Made by a program: the position numbers and the translations under genes
The notes under the pieces: model-generated
The model's input: the letters and a program-made list of their open reading frames with translations, nothing else
The model's database searches: none
Told to the model about the DNA's origin: nothing
In this document: in pieces, positions 5,245-5,453 of the stretch
Layout: each line of letters opens with the position of its first letter
Numbering within the stretch: the stretch's first letter is position 1
DNA from: Candidatus Kerfeldbacteria bacterium
GTDB taxonomy: Bacteria; Patescibacteriota; Patescibacteriia; SBBC01; CAIJZX01
Reading direction: 5' to 3'
Assembly: GCA_016194465.1 (NCBI GenBank)
Contig: JACQBO010000028.1
Span: 1-5,453 of the forward strand
Length of the DNA: 5,453 bases

Positions 5245-5453
5245 ATGGCTACGAGTAAACAAAAAGTCCTGCTGGTGGAAGACGAGAAAATGCTGGCTGA
5301 TATGTATGGCACGAAGTTCACCATGGAAGGCTTCGATATCCACAAAGCCAACGATGGGGCGAGCGGCTTGGCCATGGCCAAAGAAATTAAGCCAGACATT
5401 ATCCTCCTCGACGTCATCATGCCGAAGATGGACGGTTTTGCCGTCTTAAAAGA
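5245..5453 (+). CDS. Response regulator, receiver domain (3' end outside window)
   Basis: From ATG 5245 the frame stays open to the right edge, giving 69 complete codons of a two-component receiver (REC) domain. Key features: VLLVEDE with the acidic pair Glu12/Asp13, then the phosphoacceptor Asp56 in IILLDVIMPKMDGF, with the PxMDG turn after it. The switch Thr/Ser and Lys of the second half lie beyond the edge, as does any output domain, so a stand-alone REC protein cannot be told from a DNA-binding or enzymatic regulator. No partner histidine kinase is in the window. The start is supported by the domain beginning at about residue 6 and by the promoter ending 8 bases upstream. There is no Shine-Dalgarno. 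Confidence 0.92.
   Translation, partial: MATSKQKVLLVEDEKMLADMYGTKFTMEGFDIHKANDGASGLAMAKEIKPDIILLDVIMPKMDGFAVLK

Overview
The window is a very tightly packed bacterial segment. It holds six protein genes, two of them cut by the window edges, and no gap longer than about 42 bases. The DNA ligase has deviations in its NAD+-binding head (ISEAALD where most bacteria have IxDAEYD; DLKLDG where most have ELKLDG). From memory I associate these, and the style of the response-regulator receiver domain, with Patescibacteria (Candidate Phyla Radiation). That assignment is inference. TGA acts as a stop in the metallophosphoesterase, gatC and gatA genes, so the UGA=Gly code of Gracilibacteria/Absconditabacteria is not in use. 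By hand count the left partial gene is about 48% GC; sampled stretches of gatA are in the mid-to-high 50s or above.

Layout: (1) 1-547, plus strand: the 3' end of an unrecognised, Asn/Ser/Thr-rich, probably exported protein. (2) 548-1390, minus strand: a membrane-anchored calcineurin-like metallophosphoesterase, whose stop codon abuts the stop of gene 1 with no base between. (3) 1418-3436, plus strand: ligA, full-length NAD+-dependent DNA ligase, divergent from gene 2 across 27 bases. (4) 3479-3760 and 3757-5211, plus strand: gatC and gatA, joined by an ATGA stop/start overlap. They encode two of the three subunits of the tRNA-dependent amidotransferase; gatB is not in view. (5) 5245 to the right edge, plus strand: the first 69 codons of a response-regulator receiver domain.

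The clearest unusual signal is in how genes begin. None of the five visible starts has a convincing Shine-Dalgarno sequence at normal spacing. Three of them (metallophosphoesterase, gatC, response regulator) instead have an extended -10 box, TGnTAnnnT, ending 7 or 8 bases before the ATG. This puts the predicted transcription start at or just before the start codon, which suggests leaderless mRNAs. At two junctions (ligA/gatC and gatA/response regulator) the -35 hexamer lies in the loop of a hairpin formed by the 3' end of the upstream unit. At the second, that hairpin is a good intrinsic terminator with a T6 tract, so terminator and promoter share the same roughly 37 bases.

The gene set is mostly housekeeping: DNA nick sealing, and Gln-tRNA/Asn-tRNA formation. 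A regulator and two probably cell-surface proteins flank it. No mobile element, CRISPR array or RNA gene was seen.
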